Assembly (NCBI GenBank): GCA_050181295.1
Contig: JBFXDI010000016.1
Span: 1-47,693, forward strand
DNA: 47,693 nucleotides
Source of the DNA: JBFXDI01 sp050181295
GTDB taxonomy: Bacteria > Pseudomonadota > Alphaproteobacteria > Rhizobiales > Aestuariivirgaceae
Direction of reading: 5' to 3'
Positions 8,268 through 16,703 of this stretch are shown piece by piece. The notes beneath the pieces are model-generated. The model saw nothing but the letters and a program-made list of their open reading frames with translations. It was not told the DNA's origin and did not search any database. A program made the position numbers and the translations under genes. The stretch's first letter is position 1; the number at the start of each line of letters is the position of its first letter.

Positions 8268-9170
8268 TCACTTTTCCTGAGCTTTGCGATCTCTGAGCCA
8301 CTCGATGATGCCAGAGAAGTCGATAGCTTCCCCTCCGGCATCCGTGAACGAGGCGTAAAGCTTCTCGGCTTCCGCTCCCATGGGCGTGGGGGCGCCGTTT
8401 ACCCTTGCCGCCTCCTGCGCGAGCTTGAGATCCTTGAGCATCATGGCGGCGGTGAAGCCGGGCTTGTAGCCGCGGTTCGAAGGTGCCGTGGGCACCGGCC
8501 CCGGCACGGGGCAGTAGCTCGTGAGCGACCAGCACTGGCCCGAGGCTTTCGATGAGATGTCGAAGAGCTTCTGGGGATTAAGCCCGAGCTTCTCCGCGAG
8601 CACGAAGGCCTCGCACACGCCGATCATGGAGACGCCGAGGATCATGTTGTTGCAGATCTTGGCCGCCTGCCCGGTCCCGGCGCCGCCCGCATGCACAATG
8701 GTCTTGCCCATGGCGGCTAGGATCGGCTCGGCGCGCACGAAAACCTCCGCAGGCCCCCCAACCATGAAGGTGAGGGTGGCGGCAGCGGCGCCCGCGACAC
8801 CGCCGGAAACGGGAGCATCCACCATGGCCATGCCCGCCTCCTCCGCCTTGCGTGCCACATCGCGGGCGGTCTCGACGTCGATGGTCGAGCAGTCGATGAG
8901 CAGCGTGCCTTGGCGGGCGGATGCGAGCACGCCGCCTGCCGCGCCATAGACGTCCCTCACGTGCCGCCCGGCCGGCAGCATGGTGAGGACGGCGTCCTTC
9001 TCCGAGGCGGCCTCGGCGAGCGATCCGGCCGTCCTGCCGCCGGCTTCGGCGAACGTCTTGAGCGACGCCTCGACCACGTCGAAGCCCGTCACATTATGCC
9101 CGGCCTTCAGGAGGTTGAGAGCCATGGGACCGCCCATGTTTCCGAGACCGATGAAGCCCAGCCGCGCCAT
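8268..9170 (-). CDS. mmsB: 3-hydroxyisobutyrate dehydrogenase
   Basis: An NAD-dependent dehydrogenase that oxidises (S)-3-hydroxyisobutyrate to methylmalonate semialdehyde in valine breakdown. It has 300 residues when started at the ATG at 9170, preceded by AAAGGAG; a longer GTG frame to 9242 has no support. Residues 4-25 show the Rossmann motif GFIGLGNMGGPMA. The family substrate-binding stretch DAPVSGGVAGA lies near 120, and the catalytic lysine region GTGQAAKICNNM near 168. Family length is about 295-300. Its product leads toward propionyl-CoA, which the carboxylase subunit encoded at 19409-20941 would handle, although the two genes are not linked in an operon. Other beta-hydroxyacid dehydrogenases (tartronate semialdehyde reductase, GLYR) are close relatives, so substrate is likely rather than proven. 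Confidence 0.87.
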   Translation of the reverse strand: MARLGFIGLGNMGGPMALNLLKAGHNVTGFDVVEASLKTFAEAGGRTAGSLAEAASEKDAVLTMLPAGRHVRDVYGAAGGVLASARQGTLLIDCSTIDVETARDVARKAEEAGMAMVDAPVSGGVAGAAAATLTFMVGGPAEVFVRAEPILAAMGKTIVHAGGAGTGQAAKICNNMILGVSMIGVCEAFVLAEKLGLNPQKLFDISSKASGQCWSLTSYCPVPGPVPTAPSNRGYKPGFTAAMMLKDLKLAQEAARVNGAPTPMGAEAEKLYASFTDAGGEAIDFSGIIEWLRDRKAQEK

Positions 9171-9288
9171 GCCTTCTCCTTTCGAACGTATGTGGCCTTG
9201 GAGCTTAGGCCAAAGCCCGTCGGCCGCAAGGTTTGCCACCACCTGAGGTCGCGACTAGATTGATGGCAGGCATTCAGGCGGTGACCTC

Positions 9289-11091
9289 ATGAACGACAAG
9301 CAGCCCGGCGCATCCGACTACCGTCTCACCGACCCGGCGCTTTTCCTGCGCAATATCACGAAGGTCATGGGTCAGGCCGCCTCGCTTGCCCAGGTGCTCG
9401 CCGAGCGGCCTGCCGAACAGCCCGACCCTTCCACGCAGGCCGAGCCCATCAAGCAGGTCGCGAAAACCTTCGGAGAGGTGGCGAGCCAGTACATCAACCG
9501 GCCCGACAAGCTGATGCAGACCCAGATGGAGCTGTGGCAGGGCCACGCCCGCATCTGGCAGGGCGCGTGGAAGCGGTTTCTGGGCGAGAAGGTCGAGCCG
9601 GTGGTCACGACCGAGCGCGGTGACCGCCGCTTCAAGGACCGCGACTGGGAGGAGAACCAGGTTTTTGACTTCCTGAAGCAGTCCTATCTCCTGACCGCAA
9701 GATGGGCGCACGACGTGGTGTCGGACGCCGAGGGGATCGATGAGCACACCCGGCACAAGGCGCGCTTCTATGTGGAGCAGATCGCCAACGCGCTTGCGCC
9801 CACCAACTTCGCGCTGACGAACCCTGAGGTGCTGCGGCGCACGCTCTCGACCAGCGGCCAGAACCTCGTCGACGGCTTCGAGCAGCTGAGCCGCGACATC
9901 GTCTCGGCCAAGGGCGAGTTCAGCGTGCGCCAGACCGATCTCGATGCCTTCGAGGTGGGGCGCAACCTCGCGGTCACGCCGGGCAAGGTCGTCTTCCAGA
10001 ACGACCTTCTCCAGCTCATCCAGTACGAACCCTCGACCGAGAAGGTCTACGAGACGCCGCTCCTCATCGTGCCGCCCTGGATCAACAAGTACTACATCCT
10101 CGACCTGACGCCGCCGAAGTCGTTCGTGCGCTGGGCCGTGGCGCAGGGGCTGACGGTCTTCGTCGTGTCCTGGGTCAACCCGGACGAGCGTCTCGCGACG
10201 AAGACCTTCGCCGACTACATGGATGAAGGCATCCTGGCCGCCATTGGCGCCGTGCAGAAGGCGACCGGGCAGGAGCGCATCAACGCCATCGGCTACTGCA
10301 TCGGCGGCACGCTCTTCGCGGCGACCCTCGCCTACATGGCGGCGAAAGGCGATGGCCGCGTGGCCTCCATCACCTTCTTTGCCTCGCAGGTCGATTTCGA
10401 GAAGGCCGGCGATCTCAAGGTCTTCATCGACGAGGACCAGATCCAGGACGTCGAGCAGCAGATGGCCAAGAAAGGCTACCTCGAGGGCAAGCGCATGGCG
10501 CGCGCCTTCAACCTCCTGCGGTCGAACGACCTCATCTGGTCCTATGTCGTGAACAACTATCTCATGGGCAAGGATCCGCTGCCCTTCGACCTGCTCTACT
10601 GGAACAGCGATTCCACGCGCATGCCGGCCGCCACGCACTCCTTTTATCTGCGCGAATGCTACCAGCTCAACAACCTGTCTCGGGGCCGGATGGTGCTGAA
10701 CGGCGTGCCGATCGATCTGAAGAAGGTGAAGATCCCGGCCTACAACGTCGTGACGCGCGAGGACCACATCGCGCCGCTCGCCTCGGGCTCGCGTCTTGGC
10801 CGTTTCCTCGGCGGCGAGACGCGGCTGGTCGTGGCGGGCTCGGGCCACATCGCCGGCATCGTCAACCCGCCGGACCTCGGCAAATACCAGTACTGGACCA
10901 ACGACAAGGCGGCCGAGCCGGTTGAGGGGTGGCTCGCCACCGCGACGGAACATCCGGGATCATGGTGGCCCGACTGGGCGGAATGGATCGGCAAGCGCTC
11001 GGGCAAGAAGATCAAGGCGCGCAAAGCCGGCTCCGGCAAGCTCAAGGCCATCGAGGACGCGCCCGGCAGCTACGTGAAGGAAAAGTCGTAA
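9289..11091 (+). CDS. phaC: Class I poly(R)-hydroxyalkanoate synthase
   Basis: A 600-residue enzyme that polymerises (R)-3-hydroxyacyl-CoA, mainly 3-hydroxybutyryl-CoA, into storage polyester granules. The N-terminal PhaC_N domain covers roughly 60-240. The alpha/beta-hydrolase core carries the lipase-box variant GYCIGG with nucleophile Cys337, Asp492 (TREDHIAP) and His520 (GSGHIAGIVNPP), which form the catalytic triad. Length and motifs place it in class I, which acts without PhaE or PhaR. The start has the upstream sequence GCGGTGACCTC, with only weak Shine-Dalgarno character. It is divergent from mmsB with 118 bp between starts. No phaA, phaB, phasin or phaR gene is in the window. Confidence 0.96.
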   Translation: MNDKQPGASDYRLTDPALFLRNITKVMGQAASLAQVLAERPAEQPDPSTQAEPIKQVAKTFGEVASQYINRPDKLMQTQMELWQGHARIWQGAWKRFLGEKVEPVVTTERGDRRFKDRDWEENQVFDFLKQSYLLTARWAHDVVSDAEGIDEHTRHKARFYVEQIANALAPTNFALTNPEVLRRTLSTSGQNLVDGFEQLSRDIVSAKGEFSVRQTDLDAFEVGRNLAVTPGKVVFQNDLLQLIQYEPSTEKVYETPLLIVPPWINKYYILDLTPPKSFVRWAVAQGLTVFVVSWVNPDERLATKTFADYMDEGILAAIGAVQKATGQERINAIGYCIGGTLFAATLAYMAAKGDGRVASITFFASQVDFEKAGDLKVFIDEDQIQDVEQQMAKKGYLEGKRMARAFNLLRSNDLIWSYVVNNYLMGKDPLPFDLLYWNSDSTRMPAATHSFYLRECYQLNNLSRGRMVLNGVPIDLKKVKIPAYNVVTREDHIAPLASGSRLGRFLGGETRLVVAGSGHIAGIVNPPDLGKYQYWTNDKAAEPVEGWLATATEHPGSWWPDWAEWIGKRSGKKIKARKAGSGKLKAIEDAPGSYVKEKS

Positions 11092-11098
11092 AGCCCGA

Positions 11099-11128
11099 TT
11101 GACATACTGACATACCAGGCACATCTTA
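11099..11128 (+). promoter_or_regulatory. Candidate vapBC promoter with tandem octamer repeat
   Basis: A -35 element TTGACA at 11099-11104 is followed, after 17-18 bp, by a weak -10 (CATCTT or ATCTTA, 11122-11128). This predicts transcription starting at about 11134, the antitoxin ATG itself. The octamer TGACATAC is repeated head-to-tail at 11100-11107 and 11108-11115, overlapping the -35. That is a plausible operator for the ribbon-helix-helix antitoxin. Confidence 0.45.
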
Positions 11129-11133
11129 GTCGC

Positions 11134-11412
11134 ATGGGCCAGACCATTCGCACCACCGTTCGATTGCCGGAGAGCCTGCTGGCGCGCGCCAAGGATAAGG
11201 CACGCGAGCGCAAGACCACGCTGACGGCCCTGCTCGAGGAAGGATTGTCGCTCGTCCTGAACCGCTCGGTGACCCAGGAAGACGAGAGGAAGCTCTATGT
11301 CCCCCGCGTCTCGTCGGCGAAGGGAGGCCTCAGGCCGGGTGTTCGCTCTCTGAAGACGTCCGACCTGCTCGAGATCGACAACGAGGACTTGCCGCTCGAG
11401 AAGCAGCGATGA
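11134..11412 (+). CDS. Ribbon-helix-helix antitoxin of a VapBC-type pair
   Basis: A 92-residue protein. Residues 4-42 form a ribbon-helix-helix DNA-binding fold: the beta strand TIRTTVRLPESLL, then two helices (LARAKDKARER, TLTALLEEGLSLVLN). The rest is a flexible tail, as expected for a region that wraps and blocks the toxin. Its last 4 bp overlap the toxin start (ATGA), typical of type II toxin-antitoxin operons. There is no Shine-Dalgarno sequence before the ATG. As antitoxin it should neutralise the PIN-domain RNase and repress its own promoter through the tandem TGACATAC repeat. Function is inferred from fold and context. Confidence 0.85.
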   Translation: MGQTIRTTVRLPESLLARAKDKARERKTTLTALLEEGLSLVLNRSVTQEDERKLYVPRVSSAKGGLRPGVRSLKTSDLLEIDNEDLPLEKQR

Positions 11413-11843
11413 TGCTGGCCGATGTCAATGTGCTGGTTGGCGCAAACAGAGTCGATCACCCGCATCACGCAGTATGCTTTGCCTGGTTGCGCGGCGCTAC
11501 GACCGGCGGTGAGCCCTTTGCAGTTACACCTTTAATCCTTTCCGCCGTCGTTCGCATCCTCACGAGCCGCAGGATATTCACCGAGCCGACCACCCTGTCG
11601 GAAGCTTTTCGCTATTGCGACGAACTTCTCGATCATCCTCTCGCAAGGATCATCGAGCCAGGGGCACGGCACTGGACGATATTTTCACGCTTGTGCCATC
11701 AGACGGGAACCGTAGGGCCCAAGATCAGCGATGCGTGGTACGCGGCGCTGGCGATCGAGCACGGATGTGAATGGATAAGTCTCGACCGCGATTTCGCAGC
11801 CTATCCGGACTTGCGCTGGAGATCGCCGGCGCCCCAACGATAA
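11409..11843 (+). CDS. PIN-domain ribonuclease toxin, VapC family
   Basis: A 144-residue PIN-domain protein translated from an ATG overlapping the antitoxin stop. Acidic metal-ligand candidates are Asp5 (LADVNVL), Asp108 (KISDAWYAALA) and Asp126/Asp128 (SLDRDFAAYPDLRW). The glutamate often present in the second helix is not seen in TPLILSAVVRILTS (residues 40-53), as in some members of the mycobacterial-type VapC subfamily. The DRDFxxxPxLRW end is characteristic of that subfamily. Base composition is visibly lower in GC than phaC and argC on either side, consistent with acquisition by transfer. Cleavage target, possibly tRNA or rRNA, is unknown. Confidence 0.86.
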   Translation: MMLADVNVLVGANRVDHPHHAVCFAWLRGATTGGEPFAVTPLILSAVVRILTSRRIFTEPTTLSEAFRYCDELLDHPLARIIEPGARHWTIFSRLCHQTGTVGPKISDAWYAALAIEHGCEWISLDRDFAAYPDLRWRSPAPQR

Positions 11844-11855
11844 AGTCTGAAGCAA

Positions 11856-12896
11856 TCACGGGAACAGCGGCAGTTGCTCCAGTCCCGTCGTCTCCGGGAA
11901 GCCGAACATGAGGTTGAAGTTCTGGATCGCCTGTCCCGCCGACCCCTTCACCAGGTTGTCGAGGGTCGAGACCAGGATGACACGGCCCGCAACCCTGTCC
12001 GCGTAGACGCCGAGCATCACGCGGTTAGAGCCCCGCACGAACTGCGTCGCGGGGATGACGCCTTCAGGCGCCAGGGCGACGAAGGGCTCGTCCCTGTAGG
12101 CCGAGGCCAGCGCCTCCTTGCAGTCCGCGGCGGTCCTGCCGGATGAAAGCCGCGCATAGACCGTGCAGAGCTCGCCCCGGCTCATCGGGATGAGGTGGGG
12201 GGTGAAGTTGACGATCACGGCCTTGCCGGCCGCGAGCGAGATCTCCTGCTCGATTTCCGGCGCGTGCCGGTGGGTGGCGATGCCGTAGGGGGAAAGTCCC
12301 TCCCCCGCCTCGCAGAAGAGCAGGTTCTGCTTGAGCGAACGGCCGGCGCCCGAGACCCCGGACTTGGCGTCGATGATGAGGTCGGAGGCGTCGATGAGTC
12401 CCGCCTTGACGAGCGGCAGGAGCAAGAGCAGCACGGCCGTCGGGTAGCAGCCGGGACAGGCCACAAGCCGGGCGCCGCGGATCTTTCCCCGATAGTGTTC
12501 CGTCAGGCCGTAGACCGCCTCCTTCTGGAGGTCGAGCGCCCTGTGCGGACCGCCGTACCACTTCTCATAGACCGAGGTGTCGCGCAGCCGGAAGTCGGCC
12601 GACATGTCGATGATCTTGAGATGCCTCGGCAGCCCTGAGAGCACCTCCTGCGTCGTGGCGTGGGGCAATCCGCAGAACACGGCCTCGACGTCCGCCCAGT
12701 CCGCCTCCTCGTTCTTGACGAGCGGCGGCAGCGGCAGGCTCGCAAGATGCGGAAAGACGGTCGCCATGGGTTTTCCCGCATGGCTGTTGGCCGTGAGTGC
12801 CCTGATCTCGACACCCGGGTGGCACGCGGCAAGGCGCACGAGATCGGACCCCGTGTAGCCCGAGGCTCCGATGACGCCGATCCTGATCTTCTTCAT
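11856..12896 (-). CDS. argC: N-acetyl-gamma-glutamyl-phosphate reductase
   Basis: Catalyses the NADPH-dependent reduction of N-acetyl-glutamyl phosphate to the semialdehyde, the third step of arginine biosynthesis. It has 346 residues, starting MKKIRIGVIGASGYTG, whose Rossmann GxxGxxG is at 10-16. The catalytic cysteine is Cys150 in ACPGCYPTAVL. The C-terminal part contains the expected substrate region HRHAPEIEQ and PHLIPMSRG. This is the long ArgC type of alphaproteobacteria. It follows rpsI on the same strand with 101 bp between them, including a terminator-like hairpin. The rplM-rpsI-argC order is conserved in rhizobia, so some readthrough is likely. Confidence 0.97.
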   Translation of the reverse strand: MKKIRIGVIGASGYTGSDLVRLAACHPGVEIRALTANSHAGKPMATVFPHLASLPLPPLVKNEEADWADVEAVFCGLPHATTQEVLSGLPRHLKIIDMSADFRLRDTSVYEKWYGGPHRALDLQKEAVYGLTEHYRGKIRGARLVACPGCYPTAVLLLLLPLVKAGLIDASDLIIDAKSGVSGAGRSLKQNLLFCEAGEGLSPYGIATHRHAPEIEQEISLAAGKAVIVNFTPHLIPMSRGELCTVYARLSSGRTAADCKEALASAYRDEPFVALAPEGVIPATQFVRGSNRVMLGVYADRVAGRVILVSTLDNLVKGSAGQAIQNFNLMFGFPETTGLEQLPLFP

Positions 12897-12940
12897 GGGA
12901 CTGATCTCCGCGAGGAGTTAGAGCATGCATGCGCTCGATA

Positions 12941-12974
12941 GCAAAAGGGTCCGGAGCGTCGCCGCCCCGGACCC
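12941..12974 (-). terminator. Intrinsic terminator after rpsI
   Basis: On the minus strand AAGGGTCCGG pairs with CCGGACCCTT (core arms at 12947-12954 and 12967-12974) around a 12-nt GC-rich loop and is followed by TTTTGC. It lies between rpsI and argC and would separate ribosomal from arginine gene expression, at least partly. Confidence 0.75.
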
Positions 12975-12997
12975 TTGTTTCCGTTCGAGCAGGACGA

Positions 12998-13480
12998 CTA
13001 GCGCTTCGAGAACTGGAAGCTGCGGCGGGCCTTCGCCTTGCCGTATTTCTTGCGCTCCACCACGCGCGAGTCGCGGGTGAGGAAGCCGGCCTTCTTGAGG
13101 ATGGGCCGGAGCTCCGGCTCGTAATAGGTGAGCGCCTTGGACAGGCCGTGGCGCACCGCGCCCGCCTGCCCCGAAAGGCCGCCGCCGGACACCGTGCACA
13201 CGACATCGAATTCGTCGCGGCGGTTGGTCGCCACCAGCGGCTGGCGGATGATCATCTGCAGCGTCGGTCGCGCGAAGAACGTCTCGATCGAACGTCCGTT
13301 GACCGTGATCCGGCCATGACCGCGCACGACCCAGACGCGGGCGACGGCGTTCTTGCGCTTGCCGGTGGCGTAGGAGCGGCCCTTGGAGTCACGCTTGGGC
13401 TGCGGCGCTGCCGAGGCCTGCGCGCTGACGCCCATGGCGGCTCCGAGGTCCTGTAGGGTGGTCTGCTCAGCCATGTTCAT
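12998..13480 (-). CDS. rpsI: 30S ribosomal protein S9
   Basis: Ribosomal protein uS9 of the small-subunit head, whose C-terminal tail contacts P-site tRNA. It has 160 residues with an alphaproteobacterial N-terminal extension (AEQTTLQDLGAAMG). The family core runs from SYATGKRKNAVARVW to the end, and the tail RRSFQFSKR carries the conserved SKR terminus. The start ATG at 13480 overlaps the rplM stop by one base (TGATG); a second ATG at 13474 is an alternative. It is co-transcribed with rplM. Confidence 0.98.
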   Translation of the reverse strand: MNMAEQTTLQDLGAAMGVSAQASAAPQPKRDSKGRSYATGKRKNAVARVWVVRGHGRITVNGRSIETFFARPTLQMIIRQPLVATNRRDEFDVVCTVSGGGLSGQAGAVRHGLSKALTYYEPELRPILKKAGFLTRDSRVVERKKYGKAKARRSFQFSKR

Positions 13481-13944
13481 CAGCCTCTGGCGGTGTTCTT
13501 GACATTGGCGGCCGCGATGTCGAGCGGCTCGGGCTTCTGGGCCTCGTGCGGGTGGTCCGAGCCCTTATAGATGCGCAGATTGCGGAGCTGCTGGCGGGTC
13601 AGCGGACCGCCCGGCATCATGCGCCGCACCGCGGCCTCGAGGATCCGTTCGGGAAACTTGCCCTCGAGAATCTGGTCCGCGCGGCGCTCCTTGATGCCGC
13701 CCGGATGGCCTGTGTGCCAGTAATAGACCTTCTTCTGCCGCTTGGAGCCGGTGAAGTGCACCTTCTCGGCATTGATGACGACGATGTTGTCGCCGCAGTC
13801 GACATGCGGCGTGAAGATCGGCAGGTGCTTGCCGCGCAGGCGCCTGGCGATGAGCGATGCGAGACGACCGACGACGAGCCCGTCGGCGTCGATCAGCACC
13901 CACTTCTTCTCGACCTCGGCGGGTCGGGCGGAGAACGTCTTCAT
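13480..13944 (-). CDS. rplM: 50S ribosomal protein L13
   Basis: Ribosomal protein uL13, an early assembly protein of the large subunit. From the ATG at 13944 it has 154 residues (MKTFSARPAEVEKKWVLID); the upstream in-frame extension lacks homology. Family motifs include DADGLVVGRLAS, the GDNIVVINAEK region, KVYYWHTGHPGG and MMPGGPLTRQQLRNLRIY. It is the first gene of the rplM-rpsI operon with a sigma-70-type promoter 61-89 bp upstream. Confidence 0.98.
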   Translation of the reverse strand: MKTFSARPAEVEKKWVLIDADGLVVGRLASLIARRLRGKHLPIFTPHVDCGDNIVVINAEKVHFTGSKRQKKVYYWHTGHPGGIKERRADQILEGKFPERILEAAVRRMMPGGPLTRQQLRNLRIYKGSDHPHEAQKPEPLDIAAANVKNTARG

Positions 13945-14004
13945 GTTCGTTTCCCGGGAATTGCAGAGCCGGACGGATGCGAAAAGGCCCGGCGGGACGG
14001 GCGG

Positions 14005-14033
14005 CATTTAGCCTATCGGCCTGTCTCCGTCAA
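14005..14033 (-). promoter_or_regulatory. Promoter of rplM-rpsI
   Basis: On the minus strand TTGACG (14033-14028), a 17-bp spacer and TAAATG (14010-14005) make a good sigma-70-type promoter, leaving a leader of roughly 50-60 nt before rplM. The -35 and the next three bases, TTGACGGAG, are identical in the rpsM promoter of this window. Confidence 0.7.
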
Positions 14034-14105
14034 TGCACATCAGCTCGACTGATGCGAAATTTTGCAAGAAAATTCCATCTGTTACAGTGATGGTAATATA
14101 ATACC

Positions 14106-14615
14106 TCAACTCTCGCCGGAACCGCCCATGTAGTAGGTGGCTTCCGCGTGCGCCACGAGCCTGCCGTCCCCGGACCTGAGCCGGCAGTCCGCCACCGACA
14201 GCGTCCGGCCGTGCTTGACGAGCTCGACATCGCAGACGATGTCGCCGGGTCCGGGCTTGCGAAGAAAGCTGATGGAAAGGTTGCTCGTGACGGCGAGGCG
14301 GGCTTCGACCCCGTGATGCGCCAGGAGCAGCGCGTAGACCGAGAAATCCACGAGCTTCATCATCGCAGGACCGGAGACGGTGCCGCCGGGCCTCAGATTG
14401 CGTTCGGTGGCCGTCAGCCTGACGCTCGCGCCGCCCGGCTCCAGGCGCTCCAGAGTGTAGCTGTCGCCGTCCAGGAAGGCCTGCGGGAACTCGCGCTCGA
14501 GGAAGGCGAAGACCTGCTCGACCGACCATAGGAGCTGACGCTTCCCGCCGGATGCGCCGGATGCCTGCCCTGCCATGCTTCCCCAAGCCCCTTTCCCTGA
14601 CGGCGCGTGCGACAT
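14106..14615 (-). CDS. PaaI-family hotdog thioesterase
   Basis: A 169-residue hotdog-fold protein of the PaaI/YbgC-like acyl-CoA thioesterase group. The variable N-terminus (1-30) precedes a core with GGASVRLTATERNLRPGGTVSG (about 65-86), the central helix MMKLVDFSVYALLL and the final strands HGRTLSVADCRLRSGDGRLVAHAEATYYM. Family members hydrolyse aryl- or acyl-CoA esters; substrate cannot be read here. The start may be the GTG/ATG at 14615 or the internal Met at residue 14. Its 5' end faces the exported unknown gene on the other strand. In rhizobia a thioesterase of this type commonly sits upstream of rplM. Confidence 0.85.
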   Translation of the reverse strand: MSHAPSGKGAWGSMAGQASGASGGKRQLLWSVEQVFAFLEREFPQAFLDGDSYTLERLEPGGASVRLTATERNLRPGGTVSGPAMMKLVDFSVYALLLAHHGVEARLAVTSNLSISFLRKPGPGDIVCDVELVKHGRTLSVADCRLRSGDGRLVAHAEATYYMGGSGES

Positions 14616-14654
14616 AGATTAACGCGGATGGCTCTTGTCCTGGACCCTGTGATC

Positions 14655-15311
14655 ATGGGCCGTTGCCCCCGCGTGCTTTTCCTGTGCCTTATCGCTTTCG
14701 GCGGATTTGCCGCAAGTCCGCCGGCGGGCTGGGCGTTGACCAAGGACCAGTCGCGCATCGAGGAGAACGACTCCTCCGGCCCCCATATCCTCGATTCGAT
14801 GCCGGAAACGCCATCCAGGGCGCCCGAACCTACACCTGAAGAGCCTCCGGTGCTGGAGCCGGACGACGTGCCGGCGATCGCCACCGTCGAGCTGACGGAC
14901 GACAGCGCCAGGCGCGCAATAGATGGCTTCGCCGCCGTCAACGACCGCTACAACGACAGGGGGCTGGACGAGTACGACACGCTCGAGGAGTTCGTGGAAA
15001 AGACCGACGCGGGCAAGGAGCTCGAGGCCGAGATCAAGAAATTCGGCTTTCCCAACATCACGCAGTGGAACACGACCATCATGGCGGTGAGCTTCGCCTA
15101 TTCGGCGCTGGACGAGGCTCAGGAGAAGTCGGTGCGCGAGCAGATCGAGGAGGTGCGGGCCGACAAGACCCTGGACGAGTCGACGCGCACGCGCATGATC
15201 GCAAGCCTCAATGCGCTCATCCCCTCCACCAACAACAAGGAGATCGTGCGCAAGCTGACCCAGGAGCCGGCTTACGCCGAAAAGCTCAAGCTCCTGGAGG
15301 AAGGCGAGTAG
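14655..15311 (+). CDS. Exported protein of unknown function
   Basis: I do not recognise a family. From the Met at 14655 it has 218 residues with a clear signal peptide (MGRCPRVLFLCLIAFGG, cleavage near AGWA). In-frame Mets at 14607 and 14628 are alternatives, but the first would overlap the divergent thioesterase start. The next 50 residues are rich in Pro and Glu and look disordered. The remainder is charged and helical, with the distinctive stretch KKFGFPNITQWNTTIMAVSF followed by an acidic coiled-coil-like region to the end (KLLEEGE). The stop is one base before the enoyl-CoA hydratase start, so they are probably co-transcribed, though an exported protein and a cytosolic enzyme need not share a function. 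Confidence 0.75.
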   Translation: MGRCPRVLFLCLIAFGGFAASPPAGWALTKDQSRIEENDSSGPHILDSMPETPSRAPEPTPEEPPVLEPDDVPAIATVELTDDSARRAIDGFAAVNDRYNDRGLDEYDTLEEFVEKTDAGKELEAEIKKFGFPNITQWNTTIMAVSFAYSALDEAQEKSVREQIEEVRADKTLDESTRTRMIASLNALIPSTNNKEIVRKLTQEPAYAEKLKLLEEGE

Positions 15312-15312
15312 C

Positions 15313-16136
<824 letters not shown>

Positions 16137-16140
<4 letters not shown>

Positions 16141-16670
16141 ATCACGACTCCTACGACCCTTCTTACATCGCGGGCATTCTTTCGGAAGTGAAGCGGATCG
16201 CGATGGTCGGCGCCTCCGCGAACGAGGTGCGCCCGTCCTACTTCGTGCTGAAGTATCTGCTGGACAAGGGTTACGACGTCTTCCCGATCAACCCCGGGAT
16301 CGCCGGCAAGGAGCTGCTCGGCCGCACGGTCTATGCGCGCCTTGCCGACGTGCCGCCTCCGATCGAGATGGTCGACATCTTCCGCGCTTCCGAATATGCC
16401 GGCGCGATCGTGTACGAGGCGCTGGCGCTCGACCCGCTGCCCAAGGTCATCTGGATGCAGCTCAATGTCCGCGACGACGCGGCCGCAGCGCGCGCGGAGG
16501 CGAAGGGCGTCAAGGTGGTGATGAACCGCTGCCCCAAGATGGAATACGGCAAGCTTTCAGGCGAATGGGGCTGGGTCGGAGGCTCCTCCGGCGTCATCTC
16601 GTCGAGGCGCCAGACGCTGCACAGATCGGGGAAGATCCAGAGCCTGGGCCTCGCGCCGCTGAAACGGTGA
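16137..16670 (+). CDS. CoA-binding domain protein (YccU-like)
   Basis: A 177-residue single-domain protein of the CoA-binding Rossmann family, related to the nucleotide-binding domain of succinyl-CoA synthetase. The nucleotide motif is RIAMVGASANEVRPSYFV (about 17-34), followed by KGYDVFPINPG. MVDIFRASE, PKVIWMQL and VVMNRCPKMEYGK are all conserved in the YccU/CoA_binding_2 group. Biochemical role unknown; CoA binding is a family property. I chose the ATG at 16137, which overlaps the preceding stop by 4 bp. The C-terminal tail is basic. Confidence 0.88.
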
Positions 16671-16703
16671 GGGCCAGGAAGGGCACGGGAGGGGTTTTAA
16701 GGG

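Noticed and set aside
9274..10953. Minus-strand open frame of 559 codons opposite phaC
   Set aside because: Shadow of phaC, which has complete synthase motifs.
14034..14105. AT-rich stretch between the thioesterase and rplM as a transferred segment
   Set aside because: It is about 70 bp, directly upstream of a good promoter; an UP-element or terminator remnant explains it better.
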